Assembly: GCA_017651625.1 (NCBI GenBank)
Contig: JAGCCP010000055.1
Span: 62,001 to 126,000, forward strand
DNA length: 64,000 bases
Source: Candidatus Ruminimicrobiellum bubulum
GTDB taxonomy: Bacteria; Elusimicrobiota; Endomicrobiia; Endomicrobiales; Endomicrobiaceae
Direction: 5' to 3'
Shown: positions 17,280 through 25,505 of the stretch, piece after piece
How the letters are laid out: each line of letters begins with the position of its first letter
Numbering within the stretch: the stretch's first letter is position 1
Position numbers and translations under genes: made by a program
The notes under the pieces: model-generated
Databases searched by the model: none
What the model was told of the DNA's origin: nothing
What the model saw: only the letters and a program-made list of their open reading frames with translations

Positions 17280-18584
17280 ATGTTTATTAAAATAAAAGAA
17301 AAACTTATAAGCTTTTTTTGGAATAACAATTTTGTTCCTGAATCTTTGAAAACTTTTATTCATAGAAGTTTAAAAAGATTTTTTAAAAATCAAAAAAATA
17401 TAAAGTTGTCAAATGAAGATAATAAATTATATATAAAACAAATTATTGATATTCAAAAAACTAAATTTCCTATAGGAATAAATAAAGATAAATATGAAAG
17501 AGATAAGTCGGATGCTAAAATAATAGCATATTATTTACCGCAATATTATCCAACAGAATATAATGATAAATGGTGGGGAAAAGGAGCTACAGAATGGACA
17601 AATGTTTCAAAATCCATGCCTCAATATATAGGACATTATCAACCCAGACTTCCGGCAGATTTAGGTTTTTATGATTTAAGAATAGATGAAAATATTGTTG
17701 AGCAGGTTAATTTGGCAAGAGAATATGCTATATATGGCTTTTGTTTCTATTTCTATTCTTTTGATGGCAAAAGGTTGTTAGATGTTCCTTTGGATAAATT
17801 TGTTAATAATAAAAATATAGATTTTCCTTTTTGTCTTTGTTGGTGTAATGAAAATTGGACTAAACAATGGGCAGAAAACTCTGATGTTGTATTAATGGAA
17901 CAAAGCAAAAATGTTGATAGTTATAAAAATTTTGTTCGGGATATTGAAAAATATATAACTCATAAAAATTATATAAAAATAAAAGGAAAAGCCGTGTTGG
18001 TTATATATAGACCTAGATTAATACCTAATGCCAAAGAAGTTATAGAACATTGGAGAGATTATATAAAAAAACATACCGGAGAAGAACTATATATCATAGC
18101 TGCCGCCAAAGATTCGTATAAATTTTATGAGAAATGGGAATGGGAAAAACTTGGCTTTGATGCTATAAGTGAGTTTTTACCGGGTGTATATGAAGATTTT
18201 TATAAAGATATTACAAAACAAAAAAAGTTTGTGACGGATTACTTTACCGGAAAAGTGTACGACTATGAAGATTTAGTAAATAATCGTAAACTTTTTTCAA
18301 TAAAAATAAAAAAAATGTATAAATCTGTTTTTCCTATGTGGGATAATACAACCAGGAGAGCAAATAATGGTATAATATTTGACGGCTCAAATCCTGAATT
18401 ATTTGAAAAGATGGTTTATGATACAATAGTTGAAAATAAAAGCAGAACAGATTTGGACGATAACATTATTTTTGTTAATGCATGGAATGAATGGTCTGAA
18501 GGTGCATATCTTGAACCTGACAGAAAATATGGCAAAGCATATTTAAATGCAATATTAAATGCAGTAACAAAAAGTAGATTTTAA
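17280..18584 (+). CDS. WbsX-like glycosyltransferase (glycoside hydrolase 99-like fold)
   Basis: This protein of about 434 residues contains the Glyco_tran_WbsX core: KIIAYYLPQYYPTEYNDKWW, then KGATEWTNVSKSMPQYIGHYQP, FCLCWCNENWTKQW and VNAWNEWSEGAYLEPD near the C-terminus. WbsX proteins occur in O-antigen clusters and are believed to transfer or process sugars. I chose ATG 17280; an in-frame TTG at 17268 would add four residues and has no better ribosome site. About 80 basic residues precede the core and may bind membrane. Confidence 0.87.
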   Translation: MFIKIKEKLISFFWNNNFVPESLKTFIHRSLKRFFKNQKNIKLSNEDNKLYIKQIIDIQKTKFPIGINKDKYERDKSDAKIIAYYLPQYYPTEYNDKWWGKGATEWTNVSKSMPQYIGHYQPRLPADLGFYDLRIDENIVEQVNLAREYAIYGFCFYFYSFDGKRLLDVPLDKFVNNKNIDFPFCLCWCNENWTKQWAENSDVVLMEQSKNVDSYKNFVRDIEKYITHKNYIKIKGKAVLVIYRPRLIPNAKEVIEHWRDYIKKHTGEELYIIAAAKDSYKFYEKWEWEKLGFDAISEFLPGVYEDFYKDITKQKKFVTDYFTGKVYDYEDLVNNRKLFSIKIKKMYKSVFPMWDNTTRRANNGIIFDGSNPELFEKMVYDTIVENKSRTDLDDNIIFVNAWNEWSEGAYLEPDRKYGKAYLNAILNAVTKSRF

Positions 18585-18606
18585 TAAATTAAGGAGATGA
18601 TTATCT

Positions 18607-19527
18607 ATGCTTTCTGATATCGGAGCAATAATAGTGACATTCAATAGATTAGAAAAACTAAAAAAAGCATTAGATAGTTATGAAACCCAAATTCTTTTGC
18701 CTAAATATATTATCGTTGTAGATAATGCGTCAAAAGACGGAACAAAAGAATATTTGGAAAATTGGAAGAAAGAAAACAGTGAATATGAGAAGATAGTAGT
18801 ATCATTATCTGAAAACAAGGGAGGAGCTGGTGGCTTTTATGAAGGACAGAAGCTCGCAATAACAAAAGATGCTAATTGGATAGTTCTTGGAGATGATGAT
18901 TTATATTTTGACAAAAACTATCTTTTTGAAATAGGTAAGTTTGTAAATGATAAAGGAAATAAAGATATTTGTTCTATTGTTTGTGGAACGGTTATAGAAA
19001 ATAACAAAATAGCATTACCTCACAGGAGAATTTTAAAAAGTAAATGGCGATTGCCATTTACAAGAAATATTGAAGAACAGGAGTATAAAAAAGATTTGGT
19101 GTATCTTGATTTTGTTTCTTACTGCGGGCCTGTGTTAAACAAAGAAAAGCTTATTAAAGTAGGATTAGTTAGGCCGGATTATTTTATACATAATGATGAT
19201 ATAGAGCATTCATACAGAATGAGAAATGTCGGTAAAATAGTGTGCTTGCCCAAAATTTTTGCAAAACATGATACGGAAAGTTCTCGAGTTAATTTGGACT
19301 GGAAAATTTATTATTATCATAGGAATGAAATTGATTTTATAAAAAGACATTTTAAAATACAGTTGCCGTATTTTGTTGTCATATCTTTAGTGTTGGCTTT
19401 ATTGCGTTCACTAAAAAGAAGAAATTTTAAAGAGTTTATTGTAAAATTAGTAGCAATAAAGGATGGCCTTTTCGGTAATATGGGAAAACATCCCATTTAT
19501 ATGCCTGGTTGGAAATATAACAAATAA
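18607..19527 (+). CDS. Family 2 glycosyltransferase, possible galactofuranosyltransferase
   Basis: The 306-residue protein starts GAIIVTFNRLEKLKKALDS and carries VDNASKDGTKEYL, ENKGGAGGFYEG and LGDDDLYF. The GGAGGF block and D-D-D motif are those of the rhamnosyl/galactofuranosyl (RfbF/GlfT-like) branch of GT2. Later HNDDIEHSYRMRNVG is the conserved acidic acceptor motif. With glf in the same cluster, a Galf-transferring role is plausible but inferred. A strong Shine-Dalgarno (aaggag) precedes the ATG. Confidence 0.86.
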   Translation: MLSDIGAIIVTFNRLEKLKKALDSYETQILLPKYIIVVDNASKDGTKEYLENWKKENSEYEKIVVSLSENKGGAGGFYEGQKLAITKDANWIVLGDDDLYFDKNYLFEIGKFVNDKGNKDICSIVCGTVIENNKIALPHRRILKSKWRLPFTRNIEEQEYKKDLVYLDFVSYCGPVLNKEKLIKVGLVRPDYFIHNDDIEHSYRMRNVGKIVCLPKIFAKHDTESSRVNLDWKIYYYHRNEIDFIKRHFKIQLPYFVVISLVLALLRSLKRRNFKEFIVKLVAIKDGLFGNMGKHPIYMPGWKYNK

Positions 19528-19530
19528 ATT

Positions 19531-21048
19531 ATGAAACAGATTATATTAGAGAAACTACAAAAATATTTTCTTTTTTTTACTATCATATTTTTACCGTTTA
19601 TGGATTTACCTAAAAGATTTACTATTTCTTTTATAGGTCCTAATGCCGTGTATTACATATTACTAATCTCTTTGTTTTTTTTAGTTTATGAATATTATAA
19701 ATATAAACTACAAGTTAATGAAACAATATTTTATTTCTTTTTGATTTTCGTTTTGTTTCAAATAATAAGTTTGGCTCACGGATTAATCGTTTATCCTTAT
19801 TATGATTCAATAGATATATCACAATTAACTAAATTAAAATATTTAAACGATAAATTTAATATATCTCTTGATAATAATATAATTGTTGCAACTTGGCTTT
19901 TTTTTAGAGAAGGTAAAAATATTATTCTAAGTTCTTTTTATTTTTGTTTTATACCTTTTCTATTTGTTCATGTTTTTGCCGGCGATTATAAAAAGGCTAT
20001 TCCTTTTGCAGAAAAAGCGGTTTTGGTTTTGGTGTGCTTATTCTGTTTATATAGCATTCCGGAAATTTTATATTTAAAATGCAATAGTCAAATTGCCAAA
20101 TATATATTGGAAACAATTAATCCTCTTATTTATGATATTGTATGTTTTCATGGTTGGTGGCCGCCTTTATTGTGGAATCATAACGGCGGACAACTAAGAA
20201 GCTTATGTCAGGAACCGGCCTTTTTTTGTGTTATTGCTCTTTTTTGTATTCCGTTTTTAATAAGTTATATTTATAAAAATTTTTCTCTAAAAAACGTTTT
20301 GATTTTTATTCTTTTTATGTTTATGTTGTTTATGTCAAAATCAAGAACAGGTATGATATTATTTGTGATAGAAATAATTATGATTTTTTCTCTGTTCCTT
20401 TATGATTTTAACAAGAAAAAATTGTATTTTATATTAACTTTATTATTTTGTATATTTTTTTCTGCTTTTATAAATACAAATATACCTAATAAAATAAACA
20501 AACAAAAAGAACAAGAAACTTTTAAAAATTATATTGATAATAATTTAATGTCGGCAGTAAAATTGGATTCGAGAAGCAATAAGGCTAGATTGTCAAATGT
20601 AATTGCAATGACAAAAGTTGGCTTGTCTAACCCCGTATTAGGCGTAGGGAAAGGTTTAAAAGATGTTTATATCATTGAAAATATTCCGGAATTTGCTAAA
20701 AAAGATAAAGAAACTAATACATGGGTAACAAAATTTAAAGAAAAGGGGTTTAAATCTACTTTTCCTGTTTTGAATCACTATGCTTATGTTTTTGCAGAAA
20801 ATGGAATTATAGGCCTAATAATTTTTATTTTGCCAATTTTATATGTTTTTTACATGATTTGTAAGAATAAATTTTTATTAAGAAATTTTGATTTTGTGAT
20901 AATGCTAATTACTTTTATAGGACAATTGTTTTCAATGTTAGGACAAACATACTTTTTGACTTACCCTGTCTCTTTGGGATTATTATTTCTTTACATAAAT
21001 AATGTGACAAACAATAAATATAAGATAAATACTCCCAATGAATCATAG
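19531..21048 (+). CDS. O-antigen polymerase/ligase-family membrane protein (Wzy/WaaL)
   Basis: The 505-residue protein has about 11-12 hydrophobic helices and a large polar loop around residues 325-425 that ends in VLNHYAYVFAENGIIGLI, the Wzy_C-type motif of O-antigen polymerases and ligases. It would polymerise repeat units or ligate the glycan on the periplasmic side. It begins 3 nt after the preceding GT2 and ends that run of genes; a 106-nt AT-rich spacer follows. Polymerase and ligase cannot be separated from sequence alone. Confidence 0.88.
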   Translation: MKQIILEKLQKYFLFFTIIFLPFMDLPKRFTISFIGPNAVYYILLISLFFLVYEYYKYKLQVNETIFYFFLIFVLFQIISLAHGLIVYPYYDSIDISQLTKLKYLNDKFNISLDNNIIVATWLFFREGKNIILSSFYFCFIPFLFVHVFAGDYKKAIPFAEKAVLVLVCLFCLYSIPEILYLKCNSQIAKYILETINPLIYDIVCFHGWWPPLLWNHNGGQLRSLCQEPAFFCVIALFCIPFLISYIYKNFSLKNVLIFILFMFMLFMSKSRTGMILFVIEIIMIFSLFLYDFNKKKLYFILTLLFCIFFSAFINTNIPNKINKQKEQETFKNYIDNNLMSAVKLDSRSNKARLSNVIAMTKVGLSNPVLGVGKGLKDVYIIENIPEFAKKDKETNTWVTKFKEKGFKSTFPVLNHYAYVFAENGIIGLIIFILPILYVFYMICKNKFLLRNFDFVIMLITFIGQLFSMLGQTYFLTYPVSLGLLFLYINNVTNNKYKINTPNES

Positions 21049-21154
21049 TGTAAAGTAATATATTTGTAATAGTGAAAATGCAAAGATTTTATAAAATTAT
21101 AACATTATAACTATGAAAAAAATATTAACGAAGTAATTTGGCTATTAATATTTT

Positions 21155-22180
21155 ATGACGATAAAAGTATCAGTAATCATTCCCGTATATAATGTAGAAC
21201 AATATTTAAGACAATGTCTGGATAGTGTTTGTAATCAAACCTTTAAAGATATTGAAATAATAGTTGTTAACGATTGTTCACCGGATAATTCATTGCAAAT
21301 AATAAAAGAATATCAACAAAAAGACGATAGAATAGTTTTGTTGGATTTAAAAGAGAATATTGGGATTGGTTTTGCAAGAAACGAAGGAATGAAAGCTGCA
21401 AAAGGTAAATATATAACATTCGTAGATTCTGATGATTGGATAACAAAAGATTATGTGGAAGTTTTATATAACACAATAGAAAAATATCAATATGATGTTA
21501 TATCTCCGGATTTCTACGTATATGACAATATTACACAAAAAATATCGAAAAGCAAACATCCGAAAGATTTCTATAATATTAGTATTTCCACAATAGATAT
21601 AAAACAAAAATTATTATGTAAAGAACATATTCATTATGTAAGAAAAATATATAGTTTAAAATTCTTAAAAGATAATAATATTATTTTTAAACTAAATAAA
21701 CTTGAAGATACTCCTTTTACTTGGGAATGTATATTAAAGACTAATAAGTTTATGTTTATTGATAATAAAATATATTACTATAGAATAAATAGAAAAGGTT
21801 CGGTTCTAACGGATAATAACAGAGGTATTGTAAACGATATGAATATGTGTTATTTGTTAAAACAGATGATTTGCAAAAATAATGACTACAAAAAATATTT
21901 TGATTCTGTTTTGAATTTGTTTACTATGAATAGATTTATATATTCTGCGTGGGAAAATCCGAACAGTTTTAAAAAGTTATATTCTGAATTTAAAAAACAA
22001 TATTTTAGCGGTGATAAAATTGAATTTTATCACCTAAATACATTTACAAGTGTGTTTAAGGCAAAATTGTTTAGTTGTATTTTAAAATTTAACGTTAATA
22101 TAATACTTTTGTCGCAGTGTTATACTTTTTTTAGAAAAGCAAGAAATATATTAAAAAAGATAATTAGTATAAAAAAATGA
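21155..22180 (+). CDS. Family 2 glycosyltransferase, 5' end duplicated in next gene
   Basis: This 341-residue GT2 has VSVIIPVYNVEQYLRQCLDS at the start, VVNDCSPDNSLQIIKEY, and FVDSDDW as metal-binding motif. Its first 50 codons are nearly base-identical to the next gene, while the rest differs strongly. Basic, hydrophobic C-terminal residues may attach it to the membrane. It overlaps the next gene by 4 nt (ATGA). Confidence 0.9.
   Translation: MTIKVSVIIPVYNVEQYLRQCLDSVCNQTFKDIEIIVVNDCSPDNSLQIIKEYQQKDDRIVLLDLKENIGIGFARNEGMKAAKGKYITFVDSDDWITKDYVEVLYNTIEKYQYDVISPDFYVYDNITQKISKSKHPKDFYNISISTIDIKQKLLCKEHIHYVRKIYSLKFLKDNNIIFKLNKLEDTPFTWECILKTNKFMFIDNKIYYYRINRKGSVLTDNNRGIVNDMNMCYLLKQMICKNNDYKKYFDSVLNLFTMNRFIYSAWENPNSFKKLYSEFKKQYFSGDKIEFYHLNTFTSVFKAKLFSCILKFNVNIILLSQCYTFFRKARNILKKIISIKK
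21174..21324 (+). repeat. 151-bp direct repeat, copy 1
   Basis: This segment in the 5' coding part of the GT2 gene matches 22199-22349 with a single mismatch (G at 21295 against A at 22320, a silent change). It covers the codons for IIPVYNVEQYLRQC through about KEYQQKD. Sharp divergence beyond both ends indicates a recent partial duplication or gene conversion. Confidence 0.9.
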
Positions 22181-23193
22181 ATGAGTTTCTTGTTTCAATA
22201 ATCATTCCCGTATATAATGTAGAACAATATTTAAGACAATGTCTGGATAGTGTTTGTAATCAAACCTTTAAAGATATTGAAATAATAGTTGTTAACGATT
22301 GTTCACCGGATAATTCATTACAAATAATAAAAGAATATCAACAAAAAGATAAAAGAATAGTTGTGATTGACTTAAAACAGAATGTCGGTGTCGGTTTAGC
22401 AAGAAAAGAGGGGATAAAAGTTGCAAAAGGTAAATTTGTGGCTTTTGTTGATTCCGACGATTGGGTTAAGAATGATTATATAGAAGTTTTATATAACTCA
22501 ATTGTAAAGTATGATACAGATGTTGTATTTGCCGATTTTGTAAGGTACGATAATAATTCGAAAAGTGTTATAAAAAACAACAAAAAAATAGACTACTGCA
22601 ATAAAATAATATGTGATGTTGCTGACAAAAAAAGATTACTTTTATCAGAACCTAAAATATTAATAAATATGATTATTAAAAAAGAGTTTCTTGCCAAAAA
22701 TGATATGAGTCAAAGAAGAGTTGGTGAGGATGCTTTATTTATATTAAAAATAATTGCAACAGAAAGTAAGATAATTTATATAGATGATACGGAATATTTT
22801 TATAGAGAAAACAGAAATTCTTCTATCATGTCAAACATTAACAGAAATGCGGAATTTGATTACAAAGAAATTTTTCTCTTCTTTGATGAAGTGTTAGATG
22901 TGTTTAAACAAGCAAAAACTTTTGATATTTATAGAAAAGAGATTTATGTGCGCTTATTAATGCTGTTTTGCAGAGAAGTTACCGAAAAAAAATTAACATC
23001 AAAACAATATTTTGATTCGACAGAAATCTTTAAGAAAAAATTTTATCAAAAAGATTTTTCTTTTTTAAGAATTAAAAATGTGAAAAATAAGATAAGGTTG
23101 TTTGTTTTTTACTTTTATTTGAAGTTTAACTTGAACTATATAAAAACAGCACATCTGTTTAAGTTTATCAACAAAAAGTTTTTTAATTTCTAA
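22177..23193 (+). CDS. Family 2 glycosyltransferase
   Basis: This 338-residue GT2 has an N-terminal block (VSIIIPVYNVEQYLRQCLDS, VVNDCSPDNSLQI) identical or nearly so to the previous gene, then FVDSDDWVKND and a divergent C-terminal part with GEDALFILK as acidic motif. It is coupled to the previous gene by an ATGA overlap and closes the plus-strand polysaccharide region, converging on the SPFH gene 11 nt downstream. The acceptor is expected to differ from its neighbour because only the donor-binding half is shared. Confidence 0.9.
   Translation: MNEFLVSIIIPVYNVEQYLRQCLDSVCNQTFKDIEIIVVNDCSPDNSLQIIKEYQQKDKRIVVIDLKQNVGVGLARKEGIKVAKGKFVAFVDSDDWVKNDYIEVLYNSIVKYDTDVVFADFVRYDNNSKSVIKNNKKIDYCNKIICDVADKKRLLLSEPKILINMIIKKEFLAKNDMSQRRVGEDALFILKIIATESKIIYIDDTEYFYRENRNSSIMSNINRNAEFDYKEIFLFFDEVLDVFKQAKTFDIYRKEIYVRLLMLFCREVTEKKLTSKQYFDSTEIFKKKFYQKDFSFLRIKNVKNKIRLFVFYFYLKFNLNYIKTAHLFKFINKKFFNF
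22199..22349 (+). repeat. 151-bp direct repeat, copy 2
   Basis: This is the second copy of the segment at 21174-21324, offset by 1025 bp, in the same frame of the following GT2 gene. Confidence 0.9.
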
Positions 23194-23204
23194 AATAATA
23201 GTTT

Positions 23205-23990
23205 TTAATCTTTGTCACTTAACATTATCATTGAATTTGATTTATCACCCAACATATATTGAGGTAAATGGCCGTCCCATTTTTCTATCCATTTCAAATT
23301 GATAACGGTTTGGTTGGAAGAATCTCTGAGCAATTTTTGTTTTTGTGCTTCGGCTTCCGCAAGTAAAATAACTCTTTTCTTTTCTTCTTCGGCCTGCATT
23401 CTTTGATACTGTATCTTTTTAACTTTTTGTTCTTCTATTTGTTTTTCTTCAACAACTCTGTTAAATTCCGCCGTAAATTGGATATCAACGATATTTACGT
23501 TCTCTATTATTATGTTATATTCTTCGATTTTCTTTCTTAAATTATCCTCAATAGCTGCTCTTAAATTTTCTCTTTCTACGATAATATTTTCAACAGGCAA
23601 CTTTGAAATTGCTGTCTTAGAAACTTCTTGAATTGCCGGATATATAACTTTTACGAAATAATCTTTACCGATTTTTATGTGAATATCATTAACTTTTTCG
23701 TAAACCGGTCTGAAATTTACAACAATTCTTGCTCTGACAGTCTGTAAGTCTTTTGATGCGGAATCAGCTTCTATTTCTTGTTTCTGAGTTTTTACATCGT
23801 AATTTACTACTTGATGAACAAAAGGTAATTTAGGGTATGTTCCTTGAGAAAAACTTTTTGTTTCACCGGTAAGAACATTTATTCTTACACCTACAAAACC
23901 TACTTCAACAATAAAAAAACTGGATAATGCTATAAAAGCTATTATAATAATTGCTGCAAGACCTACTATCATTCCTGTGTCTTTTTTCAT
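23205..23990 (-). CDS. SPFH/prohibitin-family membrane protein
   Basis: The 261-residue protein has one N-terminal membrane helix (about residues 7-28), then a band-7/prohibitin domain starting VGFVGVRINVLTGETKSFSQ, with LRKKIEEYNIIIENVNIVDI. A charged coiled coil follows (about 165-225, rich in Glu/Lys/Gln: VVEEKQIEEQKVKKIQYQRM). Such proteins form ring scaffolds at the inner membrane and often regulate FtsH-type proteases or membrane domains. It is the last gene of a minus-strand run that also encodes ceramide synthesis; a membrane-domain link is speculative. Confidence 0.85.
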   Translation of the reverse strand: MKKDTGMIVGLAAIIIIAFIALSSFFIVEVGFVGVRINVLTGETKSFSQGTYPKLPFVHQVVNYDVKTQKQEIEADSASKDLQTVRARIVVNFRPVYEKVNDIHIKIGKDYFVKVIYPAIQEVSKTAISKLPVENIIVERENLRAAIEDNLRKKIEEYNIIIENVNIVDIQFTAEFNRVVEEKQIEEQKVKKIQYQRMQAEEEKKRVILLAEAEAQKQKLLRDSSNQTVINLKWIEKWDGHLPQYMLGDKSNSMIMLSDKD

Positions 23991-24025
23991 CTTTTACTCC
24001 TTATCAATCGACAATCTGTCGTTAA

Positions 24026-25063
24026 TTATACATTGACTTTTAAAGGTTGCCACCAAGATTTATTATTTAAATACCATTCTATTGTTTTCTCTATTGCCTG
24101 TTCAAATTTATATTTTGGTTGCCAACCTAATTCTTCTTTTATTTTTGTTGCATCGATAGCATATCTTCTGTCGTGTCCGAGTCTGTCTGCAACATATTTT
24201 ATTAATGAAGAGTCTTTACCTAAATATTTTAAAATTGTATCCGTAATATATTTGTTTGTTTTCTCGTTGTTTCCGCCGACATTATAAATTTCACCATTTT
24301 TGCCTTTATGCAATACAGTATCTATAGCTGAACAATGATCTTCAACGAAAAGCCAATCTCTTACGTTTAATCCGTCACCGTATAAAGGTACTTGTTTATT
24401 ATCAAGTGCATTTGTAATGAATAACGGAATCAATTTTTCCGGGAACTGATAAGGCCCGTAATTGTTTGAACATCTTGTAATATTTACATTTAAACCGAAA
24501 GTGTGATGATAAGCCATAACCAACAAATCCGCACTTGCTTTACTTGCCGAATACGGACTGTTCGGAGAAAGGGGGGTTTTTTCCGTAAAAAAGCCCGTTT
24601 TTCCGAGTGAACCGTAAACTTCATCGGTGGATATTTGGAAAAATTTTTCTATTTTATATTTCTTTGCAACTTCTAAAAGATTTTGTGTTCCCAAAACATT
24701 TGTTTTTACGAATATATCGGGATTGGTTATGCTTCTGTCAACATGTGATTCCGCGGCAAAATTTATTATTACATCTATTTTGTTTTCGGAAACGATTTTA
24801 TCAACTAATTTATTGTCGGCTATATCGCCCTTTACAAACAAATAATTCGGATTATCTTTTACATCATCTAAACTTTTAATGTTGCCTGCATAGGTCAACA
24901 AATCAAGATTAACAATTTTATAATCTTTATGCTTGTTAAGCATATATCTGACAAAATTACTTCCGATAAACCCCGCTCCGCCGGTTACCAAAATCTTTTT
25001 CTCTGAAAAAGATTTTGTAGGTGAATGGGTGAATGGGTGAATGGGTGAAGAGTTATTATTCAT
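24026..25063 (-). CDS. rfbB: dTDP-glucose 4,6-dehydratase with repeat-derived N-terminal extension
   Basis: This 345-residue short-chain dehydrogenase converts dTDP-glucose to dTDP-4-keto-6-deoxyglucose for rhamnose synthesis. Visible motifs are KKILVTGGAGFIGSN (NAD-binding), STDEVYGSLG, and the catalytic YSASKAS. About 20 residues before KKIL have no counterpart in typical RfbB and are encoded by the octamer array at 25021-25052. No alternative ATG exists after the array, so the frame depends on its copy number. It overlaps the upstream gene by 8 nt. rfbD and rfbC lie 28 kb away; rfbA is not in the window. Confidence 0.94.
   Translation of the reverse strand: MNNNSSPIHPFTHSPTKSFSEKKILVTGGAGFIGSNFVRYMLNKHKDYKIVNLDLLTYAGNIKSLDDVKDNPNYLFVKGDIADNKLVDKIVSENKIDVIINFAAESHVDRSITNPDIFVKTNVLGTQNLLEVAKKYKIEKFFQISTDEVYGSLGKTGFFTEKTPLSPNSPYSASKASADLLVMAYHHTFGLNVNITRCSNNYGPYQFPEKLIPLFITNALDNKQVPLYGDGLNVRDWLFVEDHCSAIDTVLHKGKNGEIYNVGGNNEKTNKYITDTILKYLGKDSSLIKYVADRLGHDRRYAIDATKIKEELGWQPKYKFEQAIEKTIEWYLNNKSWWQPLKVNV
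25021..25052 (-). repeat. Octamer tandem repeat inside the rfbB 5' coding end
   Basis: Three exact copies and one degenerate copy of the 8-bp unit GTGAATGG (plus strand) or CCCATTCA (coding strand) lie within codons 7-17 of rfbB. The unit is not a multiple of three, so gain or loss of one copy would shift the reading frame. Related CCATTCACC and TATTCACCC units occur again at about 25451-25470 at the start of the upstream gene. Confidence 0.85.
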
Positions 25064-25457
25064 TATTTCTCCTGAGCTGAGAATTTTTCAATGCATTTAA
25101 TTGTCTTGATATTTGTAATATATCATTTCTAATAAGTATATATGTTTCATTGTTTATATATTTTAATTCTCTAGCTATTATTATTTGATTTAATACTTCT
25201 AACAAACTTCCAAACGCTATCTCTGTAAATTTTGCTTGTTCTTTCAGTGATTTTTTTGCTGAACCTTCTGCAATGTTTGACGATATAGAAACGGTAGCTC
25301 TTCTAATTTGCGAAACTAAACCGAATTTTTCAGTATCGGGGAAAGTTAAAGTTATTTCATATATTTGCTTAGAAAAAATTATTGCATTTTTCCAAACTTC
25401 TAATTTTTCAAAACTAAACAAATGTTCTTTCGTTATTTTTTGCTTTAAACCATTCAC
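25056..25457 (-). CDS. Four-helix-bundle protein (23S rRNA IVP/S23 family)
   Basis: The 133-residue protein has the family pattern FEKLEVWKNAIIFSKQIYEI, then FGLVSQIRRATVSISSNIAEG and KEQAKFTEIAFGSLLEV, forming four amphipathic helices. Such proteins were first found in 23S rRNA intervening sequences but also occur as free genes; no rRNA is near here. The function is not established. Its ATG falls inside a GGTGAATGG octamer of the repeat family, and its 3' end overlaps the rfbB start by 8 nt. Confidence 0.88.
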   Translation of the reverse strand: MNGLKQKITKEHLFSFEKLEVWKNAIIFSKQIYEITLTFPDTEKFGLVSQIRRATVSISSNIAEGSAKKSLKEQAKFTEIAFGSLLEVLNQIIIARELKYINNETYILIRNDILQISRQLNALKNSQLRRNNE

Positions 25458-25485
25458 CTATTCACCCTATAAGCCTTTCAACAAC

Positions 25486-25502
25486 AAATTGCTTGGCAAT
25501 TT
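25486..25502. repeat. Gene-edge palindrome (AAATTGC / GCAATTT)
   Basis: This palindrome has 7-nt arms and a 3-nt loop, placed 3 nt beyond the stop codon of the 25506-26615 gene and upstream of the four-helix gene. CCTATTCACCC octamers lie next to it, so this short gap has both parts of the composite repeat. Confidence 0.7.
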
Positions 25503-25505
25503 ATT

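Noticed and set aside
25056-25457. 23S rRNA intervening sequence
   Set aside because: The protein belongs to that family, but no rRNA sequence surrounds the gene.
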